This document shows positions 1 to 8,026 of a DNA stretch of 64,000 nucleotides, piece by piece. Both the position numbers and the translations under genes were made by a program. This DNA comes from an uncultured Lachnospiraceae bacterium (GTDB lineage Bacteria > Bacillota > Clostridia > Lachnospirales > Lachnospiraceae). Numbering within the stretch: the first letter of the stretch is position 1; the number at the start of each line of letters is the position of its first letter. Under the pieces are notes generated by a model. The model made no database searches. It had not been told where the DNA came from and was given only the letters and a program-made list of their open reading frames with translations. The stretch is from NCBI GenBank assembly GCA_934317005.1, contig CAKREB010000008.1, forward strand, positions 1 through 64,000, given 5' to 3'.

Positions 1-71
1 CACGAGTGGCTCAGTGGTGGAGTATCGCCTTGCCAAGGCGAGGGTCGCGGGTTCGAATCCCGTCTCGTGCT
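1..71 (+). tRNA. tRNA-Gly (GCC), first of three, 5' base outside window
   Basis: The sequence folds as a complete cloverleaf apart from the first G of the acceptor stem, which lies just before position 1. The anticodon loop is TTGCCAA with anticodon GCC, the T arm carries TTCGAAT, and the discriminator base is T as usual for bacterial tRNA-Gly. No CCA is encoded, so the end must be added by nucleotidyltransferase. The gene is identical to the next two copies. Confidence 0.95.
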
Positions 72-122
72 TGGGTTTATCCCAAGATAATTACATATCG
101 GCTTTGCGGTTAGCAAGCATTC

Positions 123-194
123 GCACGAGTGGCTCAGTGGTGGAGTATCGCCTTGCCAAGGCGAGGGTCGCGGGTTCGAATCCCGTCTCGTGCT
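123..194 (+). tRNA. tRNA-Gly (GCC), second copy
   Basis: The 72-nt gene has acceptor arms GCACGAG and CTCGTGC, a D arm GCTC/GAGT, anticodon stem TCGCC/GGCGA around TTGCCAA, and a T loop TTCGAAT. It reads GGC and GGT glycine codons. It is identical to the flanking copies, and the spacers are near-identical too, so the array arose by tandem duplication. Confidence 0.97.
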
Positions 195-247
195 TGGGTT
201 CATCCCAAAGATAATTACATATTGGCTTTGCAGTTAGCGAAGTATTT

Positions 248-319
248 GCACGAGTGGCTCAGTGGTGGAGTATCGCCTTGCCAAGGCGAGGGTCGCGGGT
301 TCGAATCCCGTCTCGTGCT
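248..319 (+). tRNA. tRNA-Gly (GCC), third copy
   Basis: The structure and sequence match the two upstream copies: anticodon GCC, discriminator T, no encoded CCA. A run of T follows immediately (319-326), which may help end the tRNA transcript before pncB. Confidence 0.97.
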
Positions 320-376
320 TTTTTTGCGTTTAAAAGTATAAAATCCTGTCAAATAACAAATAGAAAGGGTGATGAT

Positions 377-1834
377 ATGAAGTATGGTCAGCATGCAGAA
401 CGAAATCTGTCAATGGTAATGGATTTTTATGAGCTTACGATGAGCAATGGATATTTTGCAGAAACCGATCGGGAAGAAAAGGTTGTTTTTGATGTTTTTT
501 ATCGTTCGAATCCGGACAATGGAGGTTATTCTATTTTTGTCGGACTGGAACAGATTATCGAATATATTCAAAATCTTCACTTCTCAGAGGAAGATATTAA
601 CTATCTGCGAAGCCAAAAGATTTTTGATGAGGCATTTTTGAAATATCTGCAGGAATTTCATTTTCAAGGTGATATTTATGCATTACCGGAAGGGACAGTC
701 ATGTATCCGTCAGAGCCAATCCTGACGGTTGTAGCGCCTGTGATCGATGCGCAGTTGATCGAAACGGCAATCCTTTTGGAAATCAATCATCAGTCCCTGA
801 TCGCGACAAAAACACGCAGAATATGTAATGCTGCTGACGGACGAGGCGTATCAGATTTCGGTGCCAGAAGAGCGCATAATATGGATGCCGCTGTCTATGG
901 TGCCAGAGCAGCTTATATCGGTGGGGCAGATTCTACGGCAACAGTACTTGCCGGACAGATGTTTGACATTCCAGTCAGTGGCACGATGGCACATAGCTGG
1001 GTTATGTATTTTGAAGAGGAATACACAGCATTTTGCCGGTATGCGCAAAAGTATCCGGATGCGACTGTTCTGTTAGTCGATACGTACGATGTACTGCGAA
1101 GTGGTGTGCCAAATGCGATACGTGTTGCAAAAGAAGTCTTAGAGCCGATGGGAAAGCGTTTAAAAGGGATTCGCTTAGACAGTGGCGATCTGGCATATCT
1201 TTCCAAGAAGGCAAGAAAAATGCTTGATGATGCCGGGCTTAAAGATTGTATGATCGTTGCATCAAACAGCTTAGATGAATTTACGATACAGTCTTTGATC
1301 AGTCAGGGCGCATGCATTGACAGCTTTGGTGTGGGAGAGCGTTTGATCACTTCAAAGTCAGAGCCTGTTTTTGGAGCAGTATATAAGCTTGCAGCAGTAC
1401 AGAGAAACGGAAAATTTGAACCAAGAATTAAAGTTTCTGAGAATATTGAAAAAATTACAAATCCGGGCTTTAAGAAGCTGTATCGTGTATACGATCAGAA
1501 TCATAAGGCAATCGCTGATCTGATCGCATGTTCCGATGAAAAAATCGAGGATACGCTGCCAGTTGCATACATTGATCCGAAAAAACCGTGGAAAAAGCGC
1601 ACCTTTGAAAACTGTACATTTCAACCGTTGCAGATTCCGGTATTTTTGAACGGAAAGCTGGTAACAGAACACGTCAGCGTAAAAGAGATCAGAGATTATG
1701 TAAAGAGGCAGCTTCAAAACGAAATCTGGGAAGAAGAGCAGCGTTTTGTTAATCCTCATGTGCATTATCTTGATATGACACCGGCATATTATGAGATGAA
1801 AAATCAGTTGCTGGAAGCTGCTAAGGAATCATAG
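377..1834 (+). CDS. pncB: Nicotinate phosphoribosyltransferase
   Basis: This enzyme makes nicotinate mononucleotide from nicotinate and PRPP in the NAD salvage pathway, in the cytoplasm. The 485-residue product has the length of the Gram-positive form. Family features include an N-terminal DFYELTMSNGYF segment, GVSDFGARRAH near residue 160, and RLDSGDLAYLSKKAR near residue 275, which is part of the phosphoribosyl-binding core. The reading frame is open back into the tRNA gene, but the ATG at 377 is chosen because GAAAGGG sits 7 nt upstream and the residues before it only translate the tRNA. It appears monocistronic, lying between the tRNA array and a 200-bp gap. Confidence 0.93.
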   Translation: MKYGQHAERNLSMVMDFYELTMSNGYFAETDREEKVVFDVFYRSNPDNGGYSIFVGLEQIIEYIQNLHFSEEDINYLRSQKIFDEAFLKYLQEFHFQGDIYALPEGTVMYPSEPILTVVAPVIDAQLIETAILLEINHQSLIATKTRRICNAADGRGVSDFGARRAHNMDAAVYGARAAYIGGADSTATVLAGQMFDIPVSGTMAHSWVMYFEEEYTAFCRYAQKYPDATVLLVDTYDVLRSGVPNAIRVAKEVLEPMGKRLKGIRLDSGDLAYLSKKARKMLDDAGLKDCMIVASNSLDEFTIQSLISQGACIDSFGVGERLITSKSEPVFGAVYKLAAVQRNGKFEPRIKVSENIEKITNPGFKKLYRVYDQNHKAIADLIACSDEKIEDTLPVAYIDPKKPWKKRTFENCTFQPLQIPVFLNGKLVTEHVSVKEIRDYVKRQLQNEIWEEEQRFVNPHVHYLDMTPAYYEMKNQLLEAAKES

Positions 1835-2034
1835 TCGCTCGTTTTTTAATATTATTTTAATAAAATCTTTCGGATTAGAATATTGTTTTTTGCCGGAATA
1901 TCCTTAAAATAGAATTTAGTGATTATGTAAAAGATCGTAAAAGTAACGTTTTCTATTATGTATGATTTGTTTGTCATGGAGTGGCAAATAAAATCTTCTT
2001 GTAAATATTTTATTTTAGAAAGGACATTTGGCTT

Positions 2035-2442
2035 ATGCGGGAACGTTTTTCCAGATTTATGCAGGGAAGATATGGGGTAGACCAGTTTAGCAATTTTTTG
2101 GTGATCCTTGCTTTGATCTTTATGGTTTTAGAGTTATTTATTCCGGTTTCTTATGTTCGCTCCGGACTGAATTCTCTGGGACTTTTACTTTTGATCTATG
2201 CTTATTTTCGGATTTTTTCGAAGAATCATTATAAGCGGTATGCAGAAAATGAACGTTATATGAAATATTACAATAAAGTTCGCTTTTTTCTTGCAAGGAA
2301 AAAGAATCATATGGAGCAGAGAAGAACGCATCGCATCTATAAGTGTCCTTCCTGCGGGCAATCCATCCGCGTACCAAAAGGAAAGGGAAAGATTGCAATC
2401 ACCTGTCCAAAATGCAGGACAGAATTTATTAGAAAGAGTTAG
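2035..2442 (+). CDS. Small membrane protein with C-terminal zinc ribbon
   Basis: The 135-residue protein has two likely membrane helices (about residues 21-38 and 45-61), then a basic stretch. It ends in a zinc-ribbon with Cys104, Cys107, Cys124 and Cys127 in a CPSC...CPKC arrangement. The ribbon is probably cytoplasmic. Proteins of this architecture are common in Clostridia but I do not know a function. AGAAAGGA upstream of the ATG is the likely ribosome binding site. A weak promoter-like pair, TTGTTT and TAAAAT, lies in the 200-bp gap before it. The next gene is 130 bp away in the same direction. Confidence 0.75.
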   Translation: MRERFSRFMQGRYGVDQFSNFLVILALIFMVLELFIPVSYVRSGLNSLGLLLLIYAYFRIFSKNHYKRYAENERYMKYYNKVRFFLARKKNHMEQRRTHRIYKCPSCGQSIRVPKGKGKIAITCPKCRTEFIRKS

Positions 2443-2575
2443 TGTAAAAAACTTTGTAAGCAGAACGCTTTGTGATAAGGAAGCTTTGCGTCTGCAATAA
2501 AGAGCTTTACGTTTGCAAAGAAATATAGTATAGAATTAAGATATATTAGGTAAAAAGTGTATATAGGATAAAGAT

Positions 2576-3397
2576 ATGTTCGGTTATGTAGTACCAGACA
2601 GGCCAGAGCTAAAGATCAAAGAACTGGAATGTTATCAGAGTTATTATTGTGGCTTATGTCAGTCATTAAAAAAAAGACATCATAGTTATGCAACCTTGTC
2701 TTTGAATTATGATATGACCTTTTTGGGGTTGCTTTTGACAGCACTGTTTGAACCTGACAATGAGTGTTATTTTCATCGATGCATGGTTCATGGAGCACGA
2801 AAAAGAAAGGTTATTCATAATCAGTATATAGATTATGCGGCAGATATGAATGTTTTGCTGACATATTATAAGTGTCTGGATGACTGGAAGGATGAGCATC
2901 GTATTTTGGGCATATCATATGCAAGGGTGTTACGGCATTCTGTAAAAGAAATTGCAAAAAAGTATCCTAAAAAGGCAGATGTTATTTGTACATCTTTGCA
3001 AAAGCTAAGCAATCTGGAAAAAGACCAGTGTAGATATCTTGATCTGCTGGCTGGCTGTTTTGGCAGTGTATGTGCGGAAATTTTTTGTTATGATGATCAG
3101 TTTAAAGAGCTGTTACATGATACAGGCTATTATCTTGGCAAGTTTATTTATCTTTTTGATGCGTATGACGATTGGGCGGAGGATCAGAAAAAGGGATGTT
3201 ACAATCCTTTGAATTCATATCATAAAAGGCAGGATTTTGAACAATGGATATATGAGATATTAAATATGACGATTGCACAGGCATGTCGTGCATTTGAAAA
3301 ATTACCCATCATCGAACATGTTGAGATTTTGAAGAACATTTTATATGCCGGTGTTTGGGGAAGATATGATCAGATTCAGAATCGAGGAAAAATATGA
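2576..3397 (+). CDS. DUF5685 family protein
   Basis: The 273-residue soluble protein begins MFGYVVPDRPELKIKE and carries the YYCGLCQSL motif and YDDWAEDQ near residue 200, which match my memory of the DUF5685 family. The function is unknown. Its charged, Cys- and Tyr-rich helical character has some resemblance to all-alpha enzyme folds, but no catalytic role can be claimed. The stop overlaps the start of the J-domain gene by 4 bp (ATGA), so the two are translationally coupled and probably act together. Confidence 0.7.
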   Translation: MFGYVVPDRPELKIKELECYQSYYCGLCQSLKKRHHSYATLSLNYDMTFLGLLLTALFEPDNECYFHRCMVHGARKRKVIHNQYIDYAADMNVLLTYYKCLDDWKDEHRILGISYARVLRHSVKEIAKKYPKKADVICTSLQKLSNLEKDQCRYLDLLAGCFGSVCAEIFCYDDQFKELLHDTGYYLGKFIYLFDAYDDWAEDQKKGCYNPLNSYHKRQDFEQWIYEILNMTIAQACRAFEKLPIIEHVEILKNILYAGVWGRYDQIQNRGKI

Positions 3398-4044
3398 TAG
3401 ATCCATATAAAATACTAGAAATATCTCCTACTGCGACAGATGAGGAAGTAAAACATGCGTATCGGAAGATGAGCCGTAAGTATCATCCGGATGCCAATGT
3501 GAATAATCCGGACAGAGAAGCAGCAGAGGAAAGATTTAAGGAAATACAGCAGGCATATCAGGCAATCATGAACGAAAGAGAGGCACGAAATACAGGTGGA
3601 AATCCCTTTCAATTTGAAGAAGGTTCTTTCTATAAGGGTGCTTCTTCGGAAGAGTATCAGATGCATCTGAACGCGGCAGCAAATTATATCCGGAATGGTT
3701 ACTTTAAGGAAGCGATCAATGTACTGAATCAGATGGAGGAAAAAACGGGGGGCTGGTATTTCTTAAGTGCGATTGCAAATGCAGGCATTGGAAATGATAT
3801 TATGGCGTTGGAACAGGCGAAAACAGCGGTACTGTTAGAGCCGGATAATTTACAATACCAGAAGCTGGTATCACAGCTGGAAATGGGTGGAAACTGGTAT
3901 CAGAATATGCAAAACCCTTATCACGTACATCAGATGGATTCCGGAGAGTGCTGTATGCAGTTTTGTTTTACCGGTGCGCTTTGTAATTTATGCTTTAGCG
4001 GAAATTATTGCTGCAGCACAGGATATGGTCCGTTTTGCTTTTAA
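3394..4044 (+). CDS. J-domain protein with cysteine-rich tail
   Basis: Residues 1-65 form a DnaJ domain with the HPD motif at 31-33, which stimulates DnaK ATPase activity. There is no Gly/Phe region or DnaJ zinc centre, so this is a specialised co-chaperone rather than DnaJ itself. Residues about 85-165 look like two or three helical TPR-type repeats. The last 40 residues hold nine cysteines, many in CC or CxxC pairs, and end in FCF. The gene is coupled to the DUF5685 gene by a 4-bp overlap, suggesting that protein is a client or partner. Confidence 0.8.
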   Translation: MIDPYKILEISPTATDEEVKHAYRKMSRKYHPDANVNNPDREAAEERFKEIQQAYQAIMNEREARNTGGNPFQFEEGSFYKGASSEEYQMHLNAAANYIRNGYFKEAINVLNQMEEKTGGWYFLSAIANAGIGNDIMALEQAKTAVLLEPDNLQYQKLVSQLEMGGNWYQNMQNPYHVHQMDSGECCMQFCFTGALCNLCFSGNYCCSTGYGPFCF

Positions 4045-4154
4045 AATTCTTGCCAGGGCACCAGCGCTGGCGGCGTCCTTTTAGTCACAAAAGAAAAAGT
4101 CAGGCATAAGGATGTTTGCTGTAGGATATTGACTTATCAGAAAAGAGGAAGATT

Positions 4155-4406
4155 ATGCGTGAAATGACATTTAAAATGGAAAGACCGGGATTAGTGTCTG
4201 CCGGAGAACAGGTGCATGTCAGTGAAAAGAAAACAGCACTGAATTATACATATATCATTGAACCGGCAGTAGCCATGTCAGGCTGCTATAAGGTAAATCA
4301 ACGGTTAAAAAATGACACAGGCATTGTAAAAGAAGTAAAGCACACAGAGCGGGGATATTATGTAATCGTAACATTTGACGAGGAGGATATCCCAATCAAA
4401 AAGTAG
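4155..4406 (+). CDS. Conserved hypothetical protein, 83 aa
   Basis: I do not recognise this protein. It is 83 residues, soluble, and predicted mostly beta-stranded, with alternating hydrophobic and charged residues and an acidic patch EEDIPIKK at the end. The start is supported by AGAGG six nt upstream, in the context CAGAAAAGAGG that recurs before several genes here. It lies between the J-domain gene and the thioesterase leader. Confidence 0.6.
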   Translation: MREMTFKMERPGLVSAGEQVHVSEKKTALNYTYIIEPAVAMSGCYKVNQRLKNDTGIVKEVKHTERGYYVIVTFDEEDIPIKK

Positions 4407-4427
4407 CCTGAAACTATATATTTTACA

Positions 4428-4504
4428 CGCGGGATTTGTGTTTTGTGCGCACCTGACACAAACTTTGCTAAGCGAAAAAAACGTGCGCAGAAAAGAGGAT
4501 TAAG
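4428..4504 (+). promoter_or_regulatory. Leader RNA with predicted pseudoknot, copy A
   Basis: TTTGTGT (4435-4441) pairs with ACACAAA (4456-4462). The loop holds TGCGCAC (4446-4452), which is the exact complement of GTGCGCA (4483-4489). That second segment ends 5 nt (GAAAA) before the GAGG Shine-Dalgarno at 4495-4498 of the thioesterase gene. The same architecture occurs before but, the DUF378 gene and divIVA. The pairing is read from sequence; regulation is inference. Confidence 0.65.
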
Positions 4505-4897
4505 ATGACATTAGAAAAAGGAATCAAGAAAAGCAGCGAATGTGTTGTGACAAAGGAACTGACAGCTAAAATAATGGGAAGTGGAGAACTGGATGTATAT
4601 GCAACTCCTGCCATGATCGCATTGATGGAACAGACTGCGTATCAAAGCGTTTCTGGTGCACTCGAAGAAGGTGCCGGAACAGTTGGTACACTGATGAATG
4701 TAAAACATGTGGCTGCTTCACCAATTGGTATGAAAATTACCTGTCAGACAGAGTTAGTAGAAGTAGATGGTCGCAAGCTGACATTTCATGTGGAAGCATA
4801 TGACGAGAAGGGGCTGATTGGTGAAGGAACGCATGAGCGTTTTATTATTATGAATGAGAAGTTTCAGCAGAAAGCAGACAGTAAATTAGAAAAATAG
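4505..4897 (+). CDS. FlK-like hotdog-fold thioesterase
   Basis: The 130-residue protein resembles the fluoroacetyl-CoA thioesterase FlK family. Thr34, Glu42 and His68 have the same spacing (8 and 26) as the FlK triad Thr42/Glu50/His76. It would hydrolyse a small acyl-CoA in the cytoplasm; the substrate is not known. Its place beside the but gene suggests work on short acyl-CoAs of the butyrate route, but that is inference. GAGG lies 6 nt before the ATG, and the leader carries the pseudoknot element. A strong hairpin terminator follows. Confidence 0.8.
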   Translation: MTLEKGIKKSSECVVTKELTAKIMGSGELDVYATPAMIALMEQTAYQSVSGALEEGAGTVGTLMNVKHVAASPIGMKITCQTELVEVDGRKLTFHVEAYDEKGLIGEGTHERFIIMNEKFQQKADSKLEK

Positions 4898-4951
4898 TGA
4901 TTTATTTTTAAAGAAATTTTTACAGGCATCCTGCCTGCTTCGAGTAATTTT

Positions 4952-5005
4952 ATAACATACAAAAAGGAGTTTCCGTTTTTTAGGAAACTCCTTTTTGTAT
5001 GTTAT
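4952..5005. terminator. Bidirectional intrinsic terminator
   Basis: A perfect 23-bp inverted repeat (4952-4974 and 4983-5005) surrounds an 8-nt loop. The stem has A-rich and T-rich flanks on both sides of a GGAGTTTCC core, so each strand ends with a T tract. It separates the convergent thioesterase and but genes and can stop transcription from both. Confidence 0.9.
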
Positions 5006-5039
5006 GTGATACCTGACAAGAATATCTGTTTTGCAACAA

Positions 5040-6383
5040 TTATCTTTTATTACTTGCTTTCCAGATATGAAGCTTATCTGCTTCCTTGATCAGTTCGTCA
5101 CGGAAATCAGGATGTGCAACAGAAATAATAGATTCTGCTTTTTGCCATGTAGATAATCCCTTTAAGTTTACGATACCATATTCGGTGACGAAATAATGTA
5201 TGTTGGCACGTGTATCTGTAACGATAGAACCATTATTTAAAGTAGGATTGATTCTTGACTTTACGGTACCATCCTTCTGTGTGAAGGTAGATGACATACA
5301 GATGAAAGACTTACCGCCGTTTGAGAGATAAGCGCCAAGTACGAAGTCGAGCTGTCCGCCGGCTCCACTGATATGTTTTGTACCTGCTGATTCGGCATTA
5401 ACCTGACCAAACAGATCGATATCAACTGCATTATTGATGGATACAAACTTATCGAGTGCAGAAATCTGACGGATATCATTTGTATAATTAACCGGTGCGC
5501 TCATACATTCCGGATTTTCGTTCAGATAATCATATAATTTCTTTGTGCCGGCACCAAAAGCATATACCTGGCGGCCTTTATCAATACTTTTGTTTAGACC
5601 GGTAATCTTTCCGGCTTTTGCAATGTCAACGAATGCGTCAACATACATTTCCGTATGAACACCTAAGTCCTTTAAGTCAGACTGTGCGATCAGAGAACCT
5701 ACGGCATTTGGCATACCGCCGATACCAAGCTGAAGACATGCGCCATCCGGAATCTCATTTACAATGTATTTTGCAACAGCTTCATCAACTTCTGTAGCAG
5801 GACCGGCCTCACCCATTGCATCGATGGCAGGATTGTCACCCTGTACGATCATATCGACTTTGCTGATGTGGATAGATTCTTCGAATCCGCCAAGACAGCG
5901 TGGCATATTTTCATTTACTTCTACAATGATTGTCTTAGCGCGCTCGCACATAGCAGCCATATGGGATGCGTTCGGACCAAAGTTAAAGAAACCATGCTCG
6001 TCCATAGGTGCAACCTGGAACATAGCAACATTTGATGGTGTTGCTGAGTCGCGGTAGTAGCGTGGAAGCTCAGAGTAGCGAATCGGTGCGTAGAAAGAAA
6101 ATCCTTCTGCGATAGCCTTACGCTCTAATCCACCCATATGCCATGAGTTCCATGTCATATGCTTTGCAGGCTCCTCAATCTTGAAAATCTCCGGCTTATG
6201 CATTAAAATACCGCCGCGGAAATTAACGTCTGTCAGTTCCGGTAATCTTTTTGCCATAGCAGCATCTAATGCTACCGGAGTACCTGTACACCATCCATAG
6301 TCAACCCAGTCGCCTGATTTTACAACTTTTACTGCCTCATCGGCAGTTGTCAGTTTGCTTTCGTACATTGATTTAAAGCTCAT
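5040..6383 (-). CDS. but: Butyryl-CoA:acetate CoA-transferase
   Basis: This enzyme exchanges CoA between butyryl-CoA and acetate, releasing butyrate and acetyl-CoA; it is the last step of butyrate formation in many gut Lachnospiraceae. The 447-residue protein has the family I motif GIGGMPNAVGSL (about 221-232), the likely catalytic Glu245 in GVHTEMYVD, and GAGGQLDFVLGAY at 340-352, typical of butyryl-CoA transferases. The start at 6383 has GGAGG 6 nt upstream. It is divergent from the thl operon that makes its substrate. 4-Hydroxybutyrate CoA-transferase is the close alternative, but no 4-hydroxybutyrate genes are nearby. Confidence 0.9.
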   Translation of the reverse strand: MSFKSMYESKLTTADEAVKVVKSGDWVDYGWCTGTPVALDAAMAKRLPELTDVNFRGGILMHKPEIFKIEEPAKHMTWNSWHMGGLERKAIAEGFSFYAPIRYSELPRYYRDSATPSNVAMFQVAPMDEHGFFNFGPNASHMAAMCERAKTIIVEVNENMPRCLGGFEESIHISKVDMIVQGDNPAIDAMGEAGPATEVDEAVAKYIVNEIPDGACLQLGIGGMPNAVGSLIAQSDLKDLGVHTEMYVDAFVDIAKAGKITGLNKSIDKGRQVYAFGAGTKKLYDYLNENPECMSAPVNYTNDIRQISALDKFVSINNAVDIDLFGQVNAESAGTKHISGAGGQLDFVLGAYLSNGGKSFICMSSTFTQKDGTVKSRINPTLNNGSIVTDTRANIHYFVTEYGIVNLKGLSTWQKAESIISVAHPDFRDELIKEADKLHIWKASNKR

Positions 6384-6389
6384 ATTTTA

Positions 6390-6509
6390 CCTCCATTCTT
6401 GCACTGCTTTTAGGATAAATCCATCGCTCGGTTCTTTTTATCATGCTGCTTTAACAGCTGAGAAACACCGCTATAAATTGTGTATAGCAGTGCGCAGACA
6501 CAATTTATA
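6390..6509 (-). promoter_or_regulatory. but leader RNA with predicted pseudoknot, copy B
   Basis: On the minus strand a 12-bp perfect stem (6509-6498 with 6483-6472) lies at the very 5' end of the transcript. Its loop holds GCACTGCT (6493-6486), the exact complement of AGCAGTGC (6408-6401). That second segment is 6 nt before the GGAGG of but. Loop and tail differ from the other copies, yet still pair over 8 bp. This is the strongest hint that the structure is conserved. Confidence 0.7.
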
Positions 6510-6521
6510 CATTCTTTTTAT

Positions 6522-6550
6522 AAGATAACACTTTTCGCATTCTATTTCAA
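6522..6550 (-). promoter_or_regulatory. Promoter of but
   Basis: Reading the minus strand, TTGAAA (6550-6545) and TATCTT (6527-6522) are spaced by 17 nt, a good housekeeping sigma match. Transcription would begin near 6515, only a few bases before the leader hairpin. Confidence 0.7.
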
Positions 6551-6588
6551 CTCACGGAAAAATGTGACAATTATTAGACGAAAAATGC

Positions 6589-6617
6589 TTGAAAATTTAG
6601 ACAATCTGATATATGAT
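6589..6617 (+). promoter_or_regulatory. Promoter of the thl-crt-hbd-bcd-etfBA operon
   Basis: TTGAAA (6589-6594) and TATGAT (6612-6617) are separated by exactly 17 nt. The predicted start near 6624 gives a leader of about 120 nt before thl. The but promoter points the other way about 40 bp upstream, so the two halves of the pathway share a 362-bp control region. Confidence 0.75.
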
Positions 6618-6745
6618 AAACAGTGAAAGTGCATTACGATAGCATTCGTCTGTTGTTTGATCATACATAGGACAAGTGTTTGGAAAGAGTAATGCCGCGA
6701 CAGGATTCTGTCAGTATATTAATCAATTAAGGAGGATTTAAAATT

Positions 6746-7927
6746 ATGGCAAAGAAAGTAGTTTTAGCAGGCGCATGCCGTACTGCAATCGGTAAGATGG
6801 GTGGAGGACTTAGTACAACTCCAGCACCTGTTTTAGGTTCTATTGTAATTAAGGAAGCTCTTAAGAGAGCCGGTGTACCAGCTGATCAGGTTGATCATGT
6901 ATACATGGGTTGTGTTATTCAGGCTGGTTTAGGCCAGAACGTTGCACGTCAGGCTTCTATTAAGGCAGGTTTGCCTATTGAAACTCCTGCAGTTACAGTA
7001 AACGTTGTTTGTGGTTCCGGTCTTAACTGTGTAAATATGGCAGCACAGATGATCGAAGCAGGTGATGCTGATATCGTAGTAGCAGGTGGTATGGAAAACA
7101 TGTCTATGGCTCCATATGCTATGATGCAGGGTCGTTTCGGATACCGTATGAACAATGGTAAGTTAATCGATACAATGGTAAATGATGCATTATGGGATGC
7201 ATTCAATCAGTATCATATGATGATCACAGCAGAAAATGTTGCTGATCAGTGGAAGTTAACTCGTGAAGAGTTAGACGCATTTGCTGCAAACAGCCAGCAG
7301 AAGTGTGAAGCAGCTATCAACGCAGGCAAGTTCGATGATGAGATCGTTCCTGTAGAGATCAAGACAAGAAAGGGTGTTACAGTATTTGATAAGGATGAGG
7401 GACCTCGTCCTGGAACAACAGCTGAAAGCCTTTCTAACTTAAAGTGCTGCTCTGGTAAAGAGGGCGGTGTTGTTACAGCTGGTAACGCATCTGGTATCAA
7501 TGATGGTGCAGCAGCTATCGTAGTTATGAGCGAAGAGAAGGCAAAAGAGTTAGGTGTAACTCCTATGGCTACATTCGTTGCAGGAGCACTTGGCGGTGTA
7601 GATCCTTCTATCATGGGTGTAGGACCAGTTGCTTCTACAAAGAAGGTTCTTGCTAAGACAGGTCTTTCTATCGACGATATGGATCTTATCGAAGCAAACG
7701 AAGCATTCGCAGCTCAGTCTGTAGCAGTTGCTAAGGATCTTGGATTTGATATGTCTAAGGTAAATGTAAACGGTGGTGCGATTGCACTTGGTCATCCGGT
7801 AGGAGCTTCAGGATGCCGTATCTTAGTTACTCTTCTTCATGAGATGGTTAAGAGAGATGCTAAGAAGGGTCTTGCAACACTTTGTATCGGTGGCGGTATG
7901 GGCTGCTCTACAATCGTTGAAAGATAA
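6746..7927 (+). CDS. thl: Acetyl-CoA C-acetyltransferase (thiolase)
   Basis: The enzyme condenses two acetyl-CoA to acetoacetyl-CoA, the first committed step of butyrate synthesis. The 393-residue protein has the full thiolase set: nucleophile Cys89 in NVVCGSGLN, NEAFAAQ, His350 in GGAIALGHPVGASG, and Cys380 in CIGGGMGCS. AGGAGG lies 7-9 nt before the ATG. It heads the operon, and codon choice (many GCT, GGT, CTT, TCT) differs from genes further along and fits high expression. Confidence 0.96.
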   Translation: MAKKVVLAGACRTAIGKMGGGLSTTPAPVLGSIVIKEALKRAGVPADQVDHVYMGCVIQAGLGQNVARQASIKAGLPIETPAVTVNVVCGSGLNCVNMAAQMIEAGDADIVVAGGMENMSMAPYAMMQGRFGYRMNNGKLIDTMVNDALWDAFNQYHMMITAENVADQWKLTREELDAFAANSQQKCEAAINAGKFDDEIVPVEIKTRKGVTVFDKDEGPRPGTTAESLSNLKCCSGKEGGVVTAGNASGINDGAAAIVVMSEEKAKELGVTPMATFVAGALGGVDPSIMGVGPVASTKKVLAKTGLSIDDMDLIEANEAFAAQSVAVAKDLGFDMSKVNVNGGAIALGHPVGASGCRILVTLLHEMVKRDAKKGLATLCIGGGMGCSTIVER

Positions 7928-7930
7928 TTC

Positions 7931-7993
7931 AGGAGAAGATAAAAAGCATTACTTTTTACATTCTCCCTGTTGGGGTGCTGTTTAGCATTCCAA
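7931..7993 (+). other. Two intercistronic hairpins between thl and crt
   Basis: GGAGA (7931-7935) pairs with TCTCC (7961-7965), with an inner AAAAAG/CTTTTT helix. GTTGGGGTGCT (7968-7978) pairs with AGCATTCCAAC (7983-7993) over 11 bp including two G-U pairs. Neither is followed by a T tract, so they look like processing or mRNA stability signals rather than terminators. Confidence 0.6.
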
Positions 7994-8026
7994 CGTATTA
8001 TAAAAATATAAAAAGGAGTAAGAACA

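Larger units (their letters stand above)
1..320 (+). repeat. Tandem ~125-bp repeat carrying tRNA-Gly
   Basis: Three tRNA genes lie at about 123-125-bp spacing. The two spacers (72-122 and 195-247) share the same order of words: TGGGTT, ATCCCAA, AGATAATTACATAT, GGCTTTGC and GTTAGC. They differ by only a few substitutions, which indicates a recent unit duplication. The array may extend upstream of the window. Confidence 0.85.

Noticed and set aside
1..320. CRISPR array suggested by regular repeats
   Set aside because: The repeats are 72-nt tRNA genes with similar spacers, not short direct repeats with unique spacers.
254..376. N-terminal extension of PncB running back into the third tRNA gene
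   Set aside because: The codons translate tRNA sequence and lack a ribosome site; the ATG at 377 has one and gives the family N-terminus.
6618..6745. Known metabolite riboswitch in the thl leader
   Set aside because: The leader of about 120 nt shows no T-box, SAM, TPP, FMN or cobalamin core words and no strong terminator hairpin.
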